A stretch of DNA of 64,000 nucleotides from assembly GCA_900315735.1 (NCBI GenBank), contig ONAD01000001.1, forward strand, positions 186,001 through 250,000, written 5' to 3'. Every line of letters starts with the position of its first letter. Within the stretch, counting starts at the first letter, position 1. Of this stretch, positions 55,501 through 63,934 are shown piece by piece. Origin of the DNA: an uncultured Lachnospiraceae bacterium. Its GTDB lineage: Bacteria; Bacillota; Clostridia; Lachnospirales; Lachnospiraceae. A program made the translations under genes and the position numbers. The notes under the pieces are model-generated. The model was not told the DNA's origin, ran no database searches, and was given only the letters and a program-made list of their open reading frames with translations.

Positions 55501-57090
55501 CATTACAGTGATTTTGATTCGCCGGAAGTAAAGGAATATGGCGGACAGTCCGGTTGTGATATGCCGGATAAGCGGTGTCCGAACTGCGGCAAACCACTGG
55601 TGAAAGCCGGGTTTGATATTCCGTTTGAAACATTCCTTGGATTTAAGGGAAATAAAGAGCCGGATATTGATCTTAACTTCTCCGGTGATTACCAGAGTAA
55701 ATCCCATAAATATACAGAAGTAATTTTCGGTGCGGGACAGACCTTCCGTGCCGGAACCATTGGTACGCTGGCAGATAAAACCGCATTCGGTTATGTAAAG
55801 AATTATTATGAAGAGCATGGTGTGCATAAGAGAAACTGTGAGATAGACCGGATTGTGCAGGGCTGCGTGGGAATCCACCGGACCACCGGACAGCATCCGG
55901 GAGGTATCGTAGTATTGCCGGTGGGGGAAGAGATTTATTCCTTTACACCGATTCAGCATCCTGCCAACGATATGACAACCGATATTATTACGACTCATTT
56001 TGAGTACCATTCCATTGATCACAACTTATTAAAGCTTGATATTCTCGGACACGACGATCCGACCATGATCCGTATGCTTGAGGACTTAACCGGAATTGAT
56101 GCACAGAAGATTCCGTTGGATGATAAGTCCGTCATGTCCTTATTTAAGAATACCAGTGCACTGAGTATTACACCGGATATGTTGACAAACTGTACACTTG
56201 GAGCACTTGGAATTCCTGAGTTTGGAACAGACTTTGCGATGCAGATGTTAATTGACGCAGACCCGCAGTCCTTTTCCCATCTGATTCGAATAGCAGGTCT
56301 GTCACACGGTACGGATGTATGGTTAGGAAATGCCCAGACATTGATTGAAGAGGGAAAAGCAACCATTTCTACGGCAATCTGTACCCGTGATGATATCATG
56401 ATTTATCTTATCAGTATGGGACTTGACAGTGAGGAATCCTTTACCATTATGGAGTCTGTCCGTAAGGGAAAGGGCTTAAAACCGGAGTGGGAGGAAGAAA
56501 TGACTGCCCACGGCGTACCGGACTGGTATATCTGGTCCTGTAAGAAGATTAAGTATATGTTCCCGAAAGCCCATGCGGCGGCATACGTTATGATGGCATG
56601 GCGTATTGCTTACTGTAAGGTATTTTATCCGCTGGCATATTATGCGGCATACTTTTCCATCCGTGCAACCGGATTCAGTTATGAGCTTATGTGTCAGGGA
56701 AAGGATAAGCTGAATTACTTCATGCGTGATTATGAGAAACGAAAGGATTCACTATCGAAGAAGGAGCAGGATACCTATAAGGATATGCGTATTGTGCAGG
56801 AAATGTATGCAAGAGGCTATGAGTTTTGGACCATTGATTTATATAAAGCCCAGGCATCCCGTTTCCAGATTATTGATGGCAAACTGATGCCTGCCTTAAG
56901 TACGATAGATGGTCTTGGCGAGAAGGCGGCAGAGGCAGTGGTAGAGGCTGCAAAGGATGGTCCGTTCCTTTCCAAGGATGATTTCAGACAGCGGACCAAA
57001 GTTAGTAAGACCGTAATTGATCTGATGGGAGACCTTGGATTATTTGGGGACTTGCCGGAATCAAACCAGCTTTCTTTATTTGATTTTTAA
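52570..57090 (+). CDS. polC: DNA polymerase III alpha subunit, Gram-positive type PolC
   Basis: PolC (1506 residues) is the replicative polymerase of low-GC Gram-positives, with built-in proofreading. An N-terminal domain and a low-complexity Ala/Glu/Lys linker (about residues 190-270) are followed by an OB-fold. The PHP domain (VELHCHTKMSDMDGVTD near 398) is split by the DnaQ-like exonuclease (VFDIETTGFSP near 485). A zinc-binding CAHCHYSDFD...CDMPDKRCPNCG, the polymerase core with PDIDLNFSGDYQ (near 1030) and a C-terminal HhH region complete it. Confidence 0.97.
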   Translation: MAKLFFEVFPTLKITGEMSVLLKETEITKVASNSAQNALRIYLESTRLIPKPEIYHIEQEIRQQLFPHKEIAVKIIEKFNLSSQYTPEKLMAVYRESILEEIRNYSVLLYNLMRCSKMEFDREDHMILTLEDTIVATERSNELIDILEKIICERCGLKLMIEPQYEKPAENDYLKSADSQIETEVAHIVARTAAARTQNADGMEQPAANEANAQPDARASEKEKTPAAPEEKQTTGTEGAGAAPTAGKNNFSGGKDFKGKSSFQRRDFVKKSDNPDVIYGRDFEEDAIPIETIVGEMGEVVIRGQIMTLDTREIRGEKTIIIMSVTDFTDSIVLKIFTKNENLPELMGDLKKGAFLKIKGVTTIDKFDSELTIGSIVGIKKIPDFTTIRMDNSPLKRVELHCHTKMSDMDGVTDVGDLVKRAYKWGHKALAITDHGNVQAFPIANHALPDDPDFKIIYGVEAYLVDDLKDIVENSKNQSLQDTYVVFDIETTGFSPLVNKIIEIGAVKVEKGNITERFSTFVNPEVPIPFHIENLTGIKDDMVITAPVIAEVMSEFLAFCDGAVMVAHNADFDMSFIKYNCDRLSIPYDFTIADTVAMARMLLPNLNRFKLDTVARALNISLENHHRAVDDAACTAEIFEKFVKMLADRGINTLDELNAEGHVSKETVMKMPTHHAIILAMNDLGRVNLYKLISLSHLDYFHQRARIPKSEYLKHKEGLLIGSACEAGELYQAILQGRSQEEIIRLVKFYDYLEIQPLGNNAFMIKDEKAPISTMDELKDINRRIVKLGEEFHKPVVATCDVHFMDPEDEVYRRIILAGKGFKDADEQAPLYLRTTEEMLEEFSYLGSEKAKEVVIDNTNKIADMCERISPVRPDKCPPVIENSDQMLRDICYNKAHEMYGEDLPEIVSERLERELKSIIGNGYAVMYIIAQKLVWKSNEDGYLVGSRGSVGSSFAATMSGITEVNPLAPHYYCAHCHYSDFDSPEVKEYGGQSGCDMPDKRCPNCGKPLVKAGFDIPFETFLGFKGNKEPDIDLNFSGDYQSKSHKYTEVIFGAGQTFRAGTIGTLADKTAFGYVKNYYEEHGVHKRNCEIDRIVQGCVGIHRTTGQHPGGIVVLPVGEEIYSFTPIQHPANDMTTDIITTHFEYHSIDHNLLKLDILGHDDPTMIRMLEDLTGIDAQKIPLDDKSVMSLFKNTSALSITPDMLTNCTLGALGIPEFGTDFAMQMLIDADPQSFSHLIRIAGLSHGTDVWLGNAQTLIEEGKATISTAICTRDDIMIYLISMGLDSEESFTIMESVRKGKGLKPEWEEEMTAHGVPDWYIWSCKKIKYMFPKAHAAAYVMMAWRIAYCKVFYPLAYYAAYFSIRATGFSYELMCQGKDKLNYFMRDYEKRKDSLSKKEQDTYKDMRIVQEMYARGYEFWTIDLYKAQASRFQIIDGKLMPALSTIDGLGEKAAEAVVEAAKDGPFLSKDDFRQRTKVSKTVIDLMGDLGLFGDLPESNQLSLFDF

Positions 57091-57128
57091 TACATAGGAA
57101 GGTATAATTGTTAAAAGGAGTGAAGAGC

Positions 57129-57965
57129 ATGAACGAAGTATATGAAAAGCTTTTAAAATGTTATGCGTGTTTTGAAGAAAAGATTGATTTTAAACCACAG
57201 GCAGCATTGATTTTAGGCTCCGGATTAGGAGATTATGCTGACACGAATATGAAGGTGGAAGCAGTGCTTGATTATCACGATATTGAAGGGTTTCCGGTAT
57301 CAACGGTACCGGGACATAAGGGGCGCTTCGTATTCGGTTATGTAGGGGATGTGCCGGTAGTATGTATGCAGGGACGTGTGCATTATTATGAAGGTTATTC
57401 CATGCAGGATGTTGTGCTGCCAACAAGATTAATGAAAATGATGGGCGCAAAGGTACTCTTTCTTACCAATGCTGCAGGGGGAATACAGCAGGGAATGAAA
57501 GCCGGAGATCTGATGATGATTACCGGGCAGATAGGATGCTTTGTACCATCTCCTTTAATCGGGGCAAATATCGATGAACTGGGGGAAAGATTCCCGGATA
57601 TGAGCCATATCTATGATGAGGATTTACAGAAAATAATCCGAAAAGCTGCCATTGAAGCAGATATTCCGCTTCGGGAAGGCACTTACCTGCAGTTATCAGG
57701 ACCGAATTTTGAGACACCACAGGAAATTTCCATGTGCCGCGTACTGGGGGCAGATGCGGTAGGCATGAGTACAGCTTGTGAAGCCATTGCAGCAAATCAT
57801 ATGGGGATGAAAATCTGCGGTATTTCCTGTATTTCAAATCTTGCGGCAGGAATTTCACCATTTTCCCTGACACACCGTGAAGTTCAGGAGACAGCAGATC
57901 GTGTTGCACCATTGTTTAAAAAGCTGGTGACTGATTCTATTACCGGTATGAAAACATTTCTGTAA
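57129..57965 (+). CDS. punA: Purine-nucleoside phosphorylase
   Basis: This 278-residue enzyme phosphorolyses inosine and guanosine. It shows LILGSGLGDYAD, VPGHKGRFVFG, MQGRVHYYEGYSMQDV, TNAAGGIQQGMKAGDLM and SGPNFETPQEI, all typical of trimeric PNPs. ATG 57129 follows AAGGAG by eight bases; a TTG at 57108 would add seven residues ahead of that site. Confidence 0.95.
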   Translation: MNEVYEKLLKCYACFEEKIDFKPQAALILGSGLGDYADTNMKVEAVLDYHDIEGFPVSTVPGHKGRFVFGYVGDVPVVCMQGRVHYYEGYSMQDVVLPTRLMKMMGAKVLFLTNAAGGIQQGMKAGDLMMITGQIGCFVPSPLIGANIDELGERFPDMSHIYDEDLQKIIRKAAIEADIPLREGTYLQLSGPNFETPQEISMCRVLGADAVGMSTACEAIAANHMGMKICGISCISNLAAGISPFSLTHREVQETADRVAPLFKKLVTDSITGMKTFL

Positions 57966-58056
57966 GAAAATGGTATAGCGGGAAGCAGCTATAGAAATTA
58001 AATATAAGAGGCAGATATCTATCAGGAGAAGGTAGAAGATAAGGAGGGGATTGCGT

Positions 58057-59361
58057 ATGAATATACGTTTTTACAATGCCAGAATCTTAGTGCTGTCAGA
58101 GGGACATTCTTTTCAGGTGATAACCGGGGAATTGTGGGTAAAGAAGAATGAGATTATCTATATCGGGGATGGCCTTGATACGGAACGTGTTTTTGAAAAA
58201 GAGCCGGCAGGAATGATTCTTTGGGACAGGGAAATTGACGCAGGGAAAAACCTACTGCTGCCGGGATTTAAAAATGCCCATACCCATACGGCTATGACAT
58301 TTTTACGTTCCTATGCGGATGACCTGCCATTACAGGACTGGCTGACAAAGCAGGTATTTCCGAAAGAGGCACTGCTTACGGCAGATGATATATACTGGCT
58401 CAGCATACTAGGCATCATGGAATATCTGACCAGTGGCATCACTTCAAATTTTGATATGTATTTCTTTCCGGAGACTATTGCAAAGGCTTCCATAGACTGT
58501 GGATTCCGGACCATGCAGGTCAGCAGCTTCAATGATTTTACAAGCTCCATTGAAGAGATGGAAGAAATTTATCATAAAGTCAATGAAATGAGTGACTTAA
58601 CCGGTTATATGCCGGGATTTCATGCGGAATATACCACCTCAAAAGAGCATTTAAAACAGGTGGCAGCATTATCCGAAAAGCTGCATGCACCGGTATATTT
58701 TCATAATTCTGAGACTGCACTTGAAGTAGAACAGTGTAAGGAGCGATATGGACTGACACCGACCCAGCTGATGGAAGAGCTTGGAATGTTTCAATATGGC
58801 GGCGGTGGTTATCATTGTGTATATTTTGAAGATGAGGATTTTGAAATTTTTCGAAAGAGAAATCTTACGGCAGTAACGAATCCTGCATCGAATCTGAAGC
58901 TGGCAAGCGGAATCGCACCGATTGACCGCTTTATAAAAGAGGGAATTAATCTTGCCATCGGAACAGATGGCCCGGCAAGTAACAACTGCCTTGATATGTT
59001 CCGGGAAATGTTTTTAACTACCGGTCTGGCAAAGGTCAGAGAAAAGGATGCAGCCTGTGTTGGTGCGGAAGAAGTACTTTATATGGCAACGACAGGAGGA
59101 GCGGCTGCCATGGGACTGCATGACTGTGACTGTCTGGCAGAGGGAAAGAAAGCAGATTTAATCATGCTTGATTTAAAACAGCCGAATATGCAGCCGGAAA
59201 ATAATCTCGTCAGGAATATTGTATACAGCGGAAGCAAACAGAATGTAAAGCTTACCATGGTAAATGGACAAATTCTTTATGAAGATAACACATTTCAGAT
59301 TGGATTTGAACCGGAAGAAATATACCGGAAAGCAAATGAAATTATTGGCAGAATGAAATGA
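58057..59361 (+). CDS. Amidohydrolase, S-adenosylhomocysteine/methylthioadenosine deaminase type
   Basis: The 434-residue metal-dependent hydrolase has the family metal ligands: NAHTHTAMTFLRSYADDLPL, a conserved HAEYTTS, HNSETALEVEQC and IGTDGPASNNCLDM. Members deaminate SAH, MTA or other aminopurines. Placement after punA supports purine salvage, but the substrate is uncertain. ATG 58057 follows AGGAGG by nine bases; the TTG at 58051 is less likely. Confidence 0.85.
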   Translation: MNIRFYNARILVLSEGHSFQVITGELWVKKNEIIYIGDGLDTERVFEKEPAGMILWDREIDAGKNLLLPGFKNAHTHTAMTFLRSYADDLPLQDWLTKQVFPKEALLTADDIYWLSILGIMEYLTSGITSNFDMYFFPETIAKASIDCGFRTMQVSSFNDFTSSIEEMEEIYHKVNEMSDLTGYMPGFHAEYTTSKEHLKQVAALSEKLHAPVYFHNSETALEVEQCKERYGLTPTQLMEELGMFQYGGGGYHCVYFEDEDFEIFRKRNLTAVTNPASNLKLASGIAPIDRFIKEGINLAIGTDGPASNNCLDMFREMFLTTGLAKVREKDAACVGAEEVLYMATTGGAAAMGLHDCDCLAEGKKADLIMLDLKQPNMQPENNLVRNIVYSGSKQNVKLTMVNGQILYEDNTFQIGFEPEEIYRKANEIIGRMK

Positions 59362-59371
59362 GAGGAACGAT

Positions 59372-60130
59372 ATGAAAGTAATATTTGTGCATCATAGCTG
59401 TTTTGTGGTGGAAATGGAAGATGTGGTTTTGATATTTGATTATTTTGAAGGAAACCGTGTAACCGGTTATACTTTTACCGGAGTGCTTCCGGTATTTGAC
59501 AAAGACAAATCCATTTATTTCTTTGCAAGCCATAAGCATCAGGACCACTTTGATATGAATATTTTAAAACTGGCAGAGGATTATGAAGACATTCATTTTA
59601 TTTTGTCAAAAGATACAAAAATGAGTCCGAATTTTATGAAAAAACACGGTATTCCGGAGCGGGCAAAGAAATGTATCGAATATGTCATTCCGGATAAGAA
59701 ATATGGAATCGGAAAAGTGAAGATAAAAACCCTTCGTTCCACGGATGCCGGTGTGGCGTTTTTAGTAAAAACCTGTGGCAAGACCATTTATCATGCAGGA
59801 GACCTTCATAACTGGAAGATGGAGCATGTGGGAGAGCTGATCAATGGCAAGATGGAGCGGGACTACAGACACCAGATTCGGAAGTTGGAAGGAGAACATA
59901 TCAATGTGGCATTTGTGGTATTAGACCCAAGACTTGGCGAGTATACCGACCTTGGTTTTGCCTATTTCATGAAGAATGTGGAAGCCGATTATGTATTCCC
60001 GATGCATATGTGGCAGGATTATTCCGCCATTGAAAAATACAAGCAAAAATGTGATAATCATCTGTATACAGACCGCATCATGGATATCGAAAAAGAAAAT
60101 CAGGTATTTGATATGGACAATCTCAAATGA
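59372..60130 (+). CDS. MBL-fold metallo-hydrolase (UlaG-like)
   Basis: This 252-residue protein has a metallo-beta-lactamase fold with the motif HKHQDHFD (HxHxDHxD, about residues 54-61). Further metal ligands lie in IYHAGDLHNW and FPMHMWQDY. These resemble the UlaG/YtnP group of MBL hydrolases. It starts ten bases after the amidohydrolase, so a linked metabolic role is possible; the substrate is unknown. Confidence 0.8.
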   Translation: MKVIFVHHSCFVVEMEDVVLIFDYFEGNRVTGYTFTGVLPVFDKDKSIYFFASHKHQDHFDMNILKLAEDYEDIHFILSKDTKMSPNFMKKHGIPERAKKCIEYVIPDKKYGIGKVKIKTLRSTDAGVAFLVKTCGKTIYHAGDLHNWKMEHVGELINGKMERDYRHQIRKLEGEHINVAFVVLDPRLGEYTDLGFAYFMKNVEADYVFPMHMWQDYSAIEKYKQKCDNHLYTDRIMDIEKENQVFDMDNLK

Positions 60131-60135
60131 AATTC

Positions 60136-60164
60136 TTGAATTATGCCATTAATTGGTCTATACT
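60136..60164 (+). promoter_or_regulatory. Promoter for the 54-aa protein and alaS
   Basis: TTGAAT (60136-60141) and TATACT (60159-60164) are 17 bases apart. The roughly 85-base leader contains a hairpin (CGGGAA/TTCCCG, about 60209-60234). No T-box features such as a GGTGG anticodon-stem bulge were found. Confidence 0.65.
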
Positions 60165-60257
60165 TAATACGTTTCCTGCTTAGGGGAAGGAAATGTTTTC
60201 GTTACGCGGGAAATCTGTAAAAATGGTTCCCGTAGTTAAAAACAGGAGGAAGAATGT

Positions 60258-60422
60258 ATGGATAATTTTCTCGCATTTGGAGGCAGTTTTTTACAGTATG
60301 TAGTTATTTTTGTGATTCTGGTTGCAATTGCAGTTCTCGGTGTGTTCACAGGTATTGCACTGCGGAAACGGAAAGATGCAAAGGAACTGGCATTACATGA
60401 AGATAAAAAGGAAGAAAAATAG
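60258..60422 (+). CDS. Small membrane protein (54 aa)
   Basis: ATG 60258 is preceded by AGGAGGA (60244-60250) at seven bases. The frame reads MDNFLAFGGSFLQYVVIFVI and continues to a stop at 60420. One transmembrane helix (about residues 12-34) is followed by a positively charged and then mixed-charge tail ending HEDKKEEK. An ATG at 60254 would stop after three codons. No family is recognised. It shares a promoter with alaS, which starts 18 bases downstream. Confidence 0.75.
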   Translation: MDNFLAFGGSFLQYVVIFVILVAIAVLGVFTGIALRKRKDAKELALHEDKKEEK

Positions 60423-60440
60423 TTTTTTGGAGGAATTATT

Positions 60441-63104
60441 GTGAAGAAATACGGAGTAAATGACTTAAGAAGAATGTATCTTGAATTCTTTGAGAGCAAA
60501 GGACATCTGGCAATGAAGAGCTTTTCTTTAGTACCACATAATGATAACAGTCTTCTGCTTATCAATGCTGGTATGGCTCCATTAAAGCCATATTTTACAG
60601 GACAGGAGATTCCGCCGAGAAGAAGAGTGACAACCTGTCAGAAATGTATTCGTACCGGAGATATTGAAAATGTAGGTAAGACAGCAAGACATCTTACTTT
60701 CTTTGAGATGCTTGGAAACTTCTCCTTTGGTGATTATTTCAAACATGAAGCAATTGCATGGTCATGGGAATTCTTAACCAAAGTGTTAGAGCTTGACCCG
60801 GAGCGTCTGTACCCATCTATCTATGGAGAAGACGAAGAAGCATTTGAAATCTGGACCAAAGAAGTCGGTGTTCCGGCAGAGAAGATTACCAGATTCTATC
60901 GTGACCCGGAAACCGGGGAATGCGATAACTTCTGGGAGCATGGTGCAGGACCTTGCGGACCATGTTCTGAAATCTATTATGACCGTGGAGAAAAATACGG
61001 CTGTGGAAGTCCTGACTGTAAAGTAGGATGTGAGTGCGACCGTTTCATGGAAGTATGGAACAACGTATTTACACAGTTCGAGGGAGATGGCAAAGGTGGT
61101 TATACCGAACTTTCCCAGAAAAATATTGATACCGGAATGGGATTAGAGCGTCTGGCAGTTGTTATGCAGGATGTAGACTCCGTATTTGATATTGATACCA
61201 TGAAAGCAATCCGTGATAAGATTTGTGAATTATCAGGAAAGACTTATCAGAAGGATGCATTAGATGACGTTTCTATCCGTCTGATTACAGACCATATCCG
61301 TTCCGTAACCTTTATGGTATCCGACGGAATCATGCCAAGTAACGAAGGAAGAGGTTACGTTTTAAGAAGACTGATTCGTCGTGCTGCAAGACATGGAAGA
61401 TTACTTGGAATTGACGGACTGTTCTTGGCAAAACTCAGCGAAACGGTTATTCATGAGAGCAAAGACGGTTATCCGGAATTAGAAGAGAAGAAAGATTTCA
61501 TCTTCAAGGTATTATCCCAGGAAGAAGAAAAATTCAATAAAACAATTGACCAGGGACTTGCTATTTTAGCAGAGATGCAGGACAAGCTGGAAAAAGAAGG
61601 AAAGAAAGAATTATCCGGAGAGGATGCTTTCAAACTTTATGATACTTATGGATTCCCTCTTGACCTGACACAGGAAATCTTAGAAGAAAAAGGATTTACC
61701 ATTGATGAAGCCGGATTTAAGGCTGCAATGGAAGAGCAGAGAGAGAAAGCTAGAAAAGCAAGAAAAGTAACCAACTATATGGGTGCAGATGTTACCGTAT
61801 ATGAATCCATCGACCCAAGTATTACAACTGAATTTGTAGGATATGAGAACAATACTTATACCTCCAAGATTACAGTAATGACTACCGAGACTGAAATCAC
61901 AGAAGCTTTATCCGATGGTGAGATTGGAACTATTTTCGTAGAGAAGACTCCATTCTATGCAACCATGGGTGGACAGGTAGCAGATACCGGTGTTATCAGC
62001 AGCAAGGACGGAAGCTTTGTCTTTGAAGTAGAAGACACTGTAAAGATGCTTGGCGGTAAAGTCGGACACATCGGTAAAGTTACCAAGGGAATGATTAAGA
62101 CCGGTGACGAAGTAGAACTTTCCATTGATGTAGACAGAAGACTTGCAATTGGTAAAAACCACAGTGCAACACATCTTCTTCAGGAAGCATTAAGAGAAGT
62201 ACTTGGTACCCATGTACAGCAGTCCGGTTCTTATGTAGACGAGCACAGATTAAGATTCGACTTTACACATTTCTCCGCAATGACCAAAGAAGAAATTGCG
62301 AAAGTAGAAGATATTGTAAACCAGAAAATTGCAGAGGCACTTCCTGTTGTAACAGAAGTAATGTCCTTAGAGGATGCAAAGAAGACCGGTGCAATGGCAT
62401 TATTTGGTGAGAAATACGGCGATACGGTCCGTGTTGTAAAAATGGGAGATTTTTCTACCGAGCTTTGTGGTGGTACCCATGTAAGCAACACCAGTGCAGT
62501 CCAGGCATTTAAGATTATTTCCGAGGCTGGAATCCAGGCTGGTGTCAGAAGAATTGAAGCCCTGACATCCAAGGGTGTATTTGAATACTATGACCAGTTA
62601 GAAGAGACTTTAAAAGAAGCTGCAAAATTATTAAAAGCGACACCTGCAAACCTCGTTGAACGTGTTAATCACGTATTAGGCGAAGTAAAAGCATTACAGT
62701 CCGAAAATGAATCCTTAAAGAGCAAAGCTGCAAAGGATGCATTAGGCGATGTTATGAACCAGGTAGAAGAAGTAGCCGGTGTGAAACTTTTAGCAACCAG
62801 CGTATCCGGTGTGGATATGAATGGTTTAAGAGACTTAGGAGACCAGCTGAAAGAGAAGCTTGGCGAAGGTGTTATCGTATTAGCTTCTGATTGTGATGGC
62901 AAAGTAAACCTTGTTGCAATGGCAACTGATGCGGCAATGGGCAAAGGAGCACATGCCGGTAACCTCATCAAGGGAATTGCTGCTAAAGTTGGCGGAGGCG
63001 GCGGTGGCCGTCCGAATATGGCTCAGGCTGGTGGTAAGAATCCGGCTGGCATCAAAGATGCATTGGCAGAAGCAAAGACTGTTCTTGCACAGCAGTTAGC
63101 ATAA
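60441..63104 (+). CDS. alaS: Alanyl-tRNA synthetase
   Basis: AlaRS (887 residues) charges tRNA-Ala. It has the class II core with RRMYLEFFESKGH, GMAPLKPYFTGQE and KCIRTGDIENVG. The editing domain carries HSATHLLQEALREVLG and CGGTHVSNTSAVQAF, which bind zinc. The C-terminal DHHA1 domain has GGGGGGRPNMAQAGG. GTG 60441 follows GGAGG by seven bases. No clear terminator follows it. Confidence 0.97.
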   Translation: MKKYGVNDLRRMYLEFFESKGHLAMKSFSLVPHNDNSLLLINAGMAPLKPYFTGQEIPPRRRVTTCQKCIRTGDIENVGKTARHLTFFEMLGNFSFGDYFKHEAIAWSWEFLTKVLELDPERLYPSIYGEDEEAFEIWTKEVGVPAEKITRFYRDPETGECDNFWEHGAGPCGPCSEIYYDRGEKYGCGSPDCKVGCECDRFMEVWNNVFTQFEGDGKGGYTELSQKNIDTGMGLERLAVVMQDVDSVFDIDTMKAIRDKICELSGKTYQKDALDDVSIRLITDHIRSVTFMVSDGIMPSNEGRGYVLRRLIRRAARHGRLLGIDGLFLAKLSETVIHESKDGYPELEEKKDFIFKVLSQEEEKFNKTIDQGLAILAEMQDKLEKEGKKELSGEDAFKLYDTYGFPLDLTQEILEEKGFTIDEAGFKAAMEEQREKARKARKVTNYMGADVTVYESIDPSITTEFVGYENNTYTSKITVMTTETEITEALSDGEIGTIFVEKTPFYATMGGQVADTGVISSKDGSFVFEVEDTVKMLGGKVGHIGKVTKGMIKTGDEVELSIDVDRRLAIGKNHSATHLLQEALREVLGTHVQQSGSYVDEHRLRFDFTHFSAMTKEEIAKVEDIVNQKIAEALPVVTEVMSLEDAKKTGAMALFGEKYGDTVRVVKMGDFSTELCGGTHVSNTSAVQAFKIISEAGIQAGVRRIEALTSKGVFEYYDQLEETLKEAAKLLKATPANLVERVNHVLGEVKALQSENESLKSKAAKDALGDVMNQVEEVAGVKLLATSVSGVDMNGLRDLGDQLKEKLGEGVIVLASDCDGKVNLVAMATDAAMGKGAHAGNLIKGIAAKVGGGGGGRPNMAQAGGKNPAGIKDALAEAKTVLAQQLA

Positions 63105-63158
63105 AATATACCGAATTAAAAATATTTTCCGGAAAATTGGAAAAACAGCAAAAAACGG

Positions 63159-63186
63159 TTGACGTACGGGAAAATTATGCTATAAT
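63159..63186 (+). promoter_or_regulatory. rpsU promoter
   Basis: TTGACG (63159-63164) and TATAAT (63181-63186) are 16 bases apart. The leader of about 70 bases has short hairpins (CAGTTG 63215-63220 with CAACTG 63236-63241) that reach the first base of the ribosome site. Confidence 0.75.
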
Positions 63187-63263
63187 CTTTGGTAGTGCAA
63201 TAAAATTACCCAAACAGTTGAATATGCACAATACGCAACTGGAGGGAGGTTAGGTGTGAGACA

Positions 63264-63440
63264 ATGTCAAATGTAATCGTAAAAGAAAACGAGACGTTAG
63301 ATAGCGCTTTACGCAGATTCAAAAGAAACTGTGCGAAAGCTGGTATCCAGCAGGAGATCCGTAAAAGAGAGCATTACGAGAAACCAAGTGTTAAACGTAA
63401 GAAAAAGTCGGAAGCTGCAAGAAAACGTAAGTACAACTAA
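63264..63440 (+). CDS. rpsU: 30S ribosomal protein S21
   Basis: The 58-residue basic protein begins [20 protein letters not shown] and continues [20 protein letters not shown], both diagnostic of S21. It ends with a Lys/Arg-rich tail ([15 protein letters not shown]). S21 helps mRNA selection at initiation. A GGAGGGAGG site lies upstream. It is too short for many gene callers. Confidence 0.95.
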   Translation: MSNVIVKENETLDSALRRFKRNCAKAGIQQEIRKREHYEKPSVKRKKKSEAARKRKYN

Positions 63441-63447
63441 TAAGATA

Positions 63448-63483
63448 GAAAGCTGTCACATTTGTGACAGCTTTCACTTTTTA
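63448..63483 (+). terminator. Terminator of rpsU
   Basis: GAAAGCTGTCAC (63448-63459) pairs perfectly with GTGACAGCTTTC (63464-63475) around a 4-base loop, followed by ACTTTTTTAT. Confidence 0.9.
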
Positions 63484-63546
63484 TACTGCCAAGCTTGTGT
63501 GAGAAACAAATTTTAGAGCATATTTTATAAGACAAGTCATATATAT

Positions 63547-63578
63547 AGTCGTGAGGAGAAATCCTTGCGACTTTTTTT
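63547..63578 (+). terminator. Second terminator downstream of rpsU
   Basis: AGTCG (63547-63551) with CGACT (63568-63572) and AGGA (63554-63557) with TCCT (63562-63565), followed by seven T. The 63 bases between the two terminators hold no gene that I can see. Confidence 0.75.
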
Positions 63579-63644
63579 ACGCGTGTTTCTCGTAGTTACG
63601 CGAGTAGAAGTCTGGAAGATATGAAAAATGTTTTTCTAAGATTT
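63579..63644 (+). other. Spacer with short repeats before the structured region
   Basis: No ORF. TTACGCG occurs twice (63577-63583 and 63596-63602), and CTCG/CGAG could form a small hairpin (63589-63604). A weak -10-like TAAGAT (63637-63642) lies just before the structured region but lacks a good -35. Confidence 0.4.
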
Positions 63645-63651
63645 AGTAAAA

Positions 63652-63880
63652 AGGCGGCATGGTTCCTCAAAGGATGGATGCCTGATAAAGGCTGTTAGCG
63701 GCACTTGGAATTTCCACAGGCATCAGGCAACGCTGGCACATGGACGTGCCAGCAAGGCGTAACCTGAACATGGATGTGAATTTGCGCCGGTTGCCGGGAA
63801 AAACAATATCTTAATTGAAATTCTTAGTGCTGCTTACAGCTTTTATATGACATTCATTTTTGAGGAACCATGACACCGGG
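63652..63880 (+). ncRNA. Candidate large structured non-coding RNA
   Basis: There is no ORF here, but the stretch is highly self-complementary. CATGGTTCCTCAAA (63658-63671) pairs perfectly with TTTGAGGAACCATG (63859-63872), extended inward by GGATG/CATTC and outward by CGG/CCG. Inside are GATGCCTG/CAGGCATC (63677-63684, 63717-63724), TCAGG/CCTGA (63723-63727, 63763-63767), GCTGGCAC/GTGCCAGC (63732-63739, 63746-63753) and GAATTT/AAATTC (63778-63783, 63818-63823). A CCGG triloop and GCTG/CAGC complete it. Size and branching recall raiA-type RNAs, but identity is unproven. The strand is assumed from its neighbours. Confidence 0.6.
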
Positions 63881-63934
63881 TTAATAATTTTAGAAAAAAC
63901 ATTTTTATAAAAGAAGGGAGTGACCCCGGAAACA

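Noticed and set aside
55315-56022. Minus-strand frame of 235 codons opposite polC
   Set aside because: It overlaps the conserved PolC polymerase core, has no recognisable motif and no ribosome site.
60165-60257. T-box riboswitch controlling alaS
   Set aside because: No specifier loop, no T-box sequence and no terminator/antiterminator pair were found in the short leader.
63124-63137. Palindrome ATTTTCCGGAAAAT after alaS as a CodY box or terminator
   Set aside because: It is an even palindrome unlike the odd-length CodY box (four mismatches), it leaves no loop and has no T-run. Function is not supported.
63652-63880. Known RNAs (tmRNA, RNase P RNA, SRP RNA, 6S RNA) for the structured region
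   Set aside because: No signature sequences of these RNAs are visible and the branching pattern is different. raiA-like identity could not be confirmed without a covariance search.
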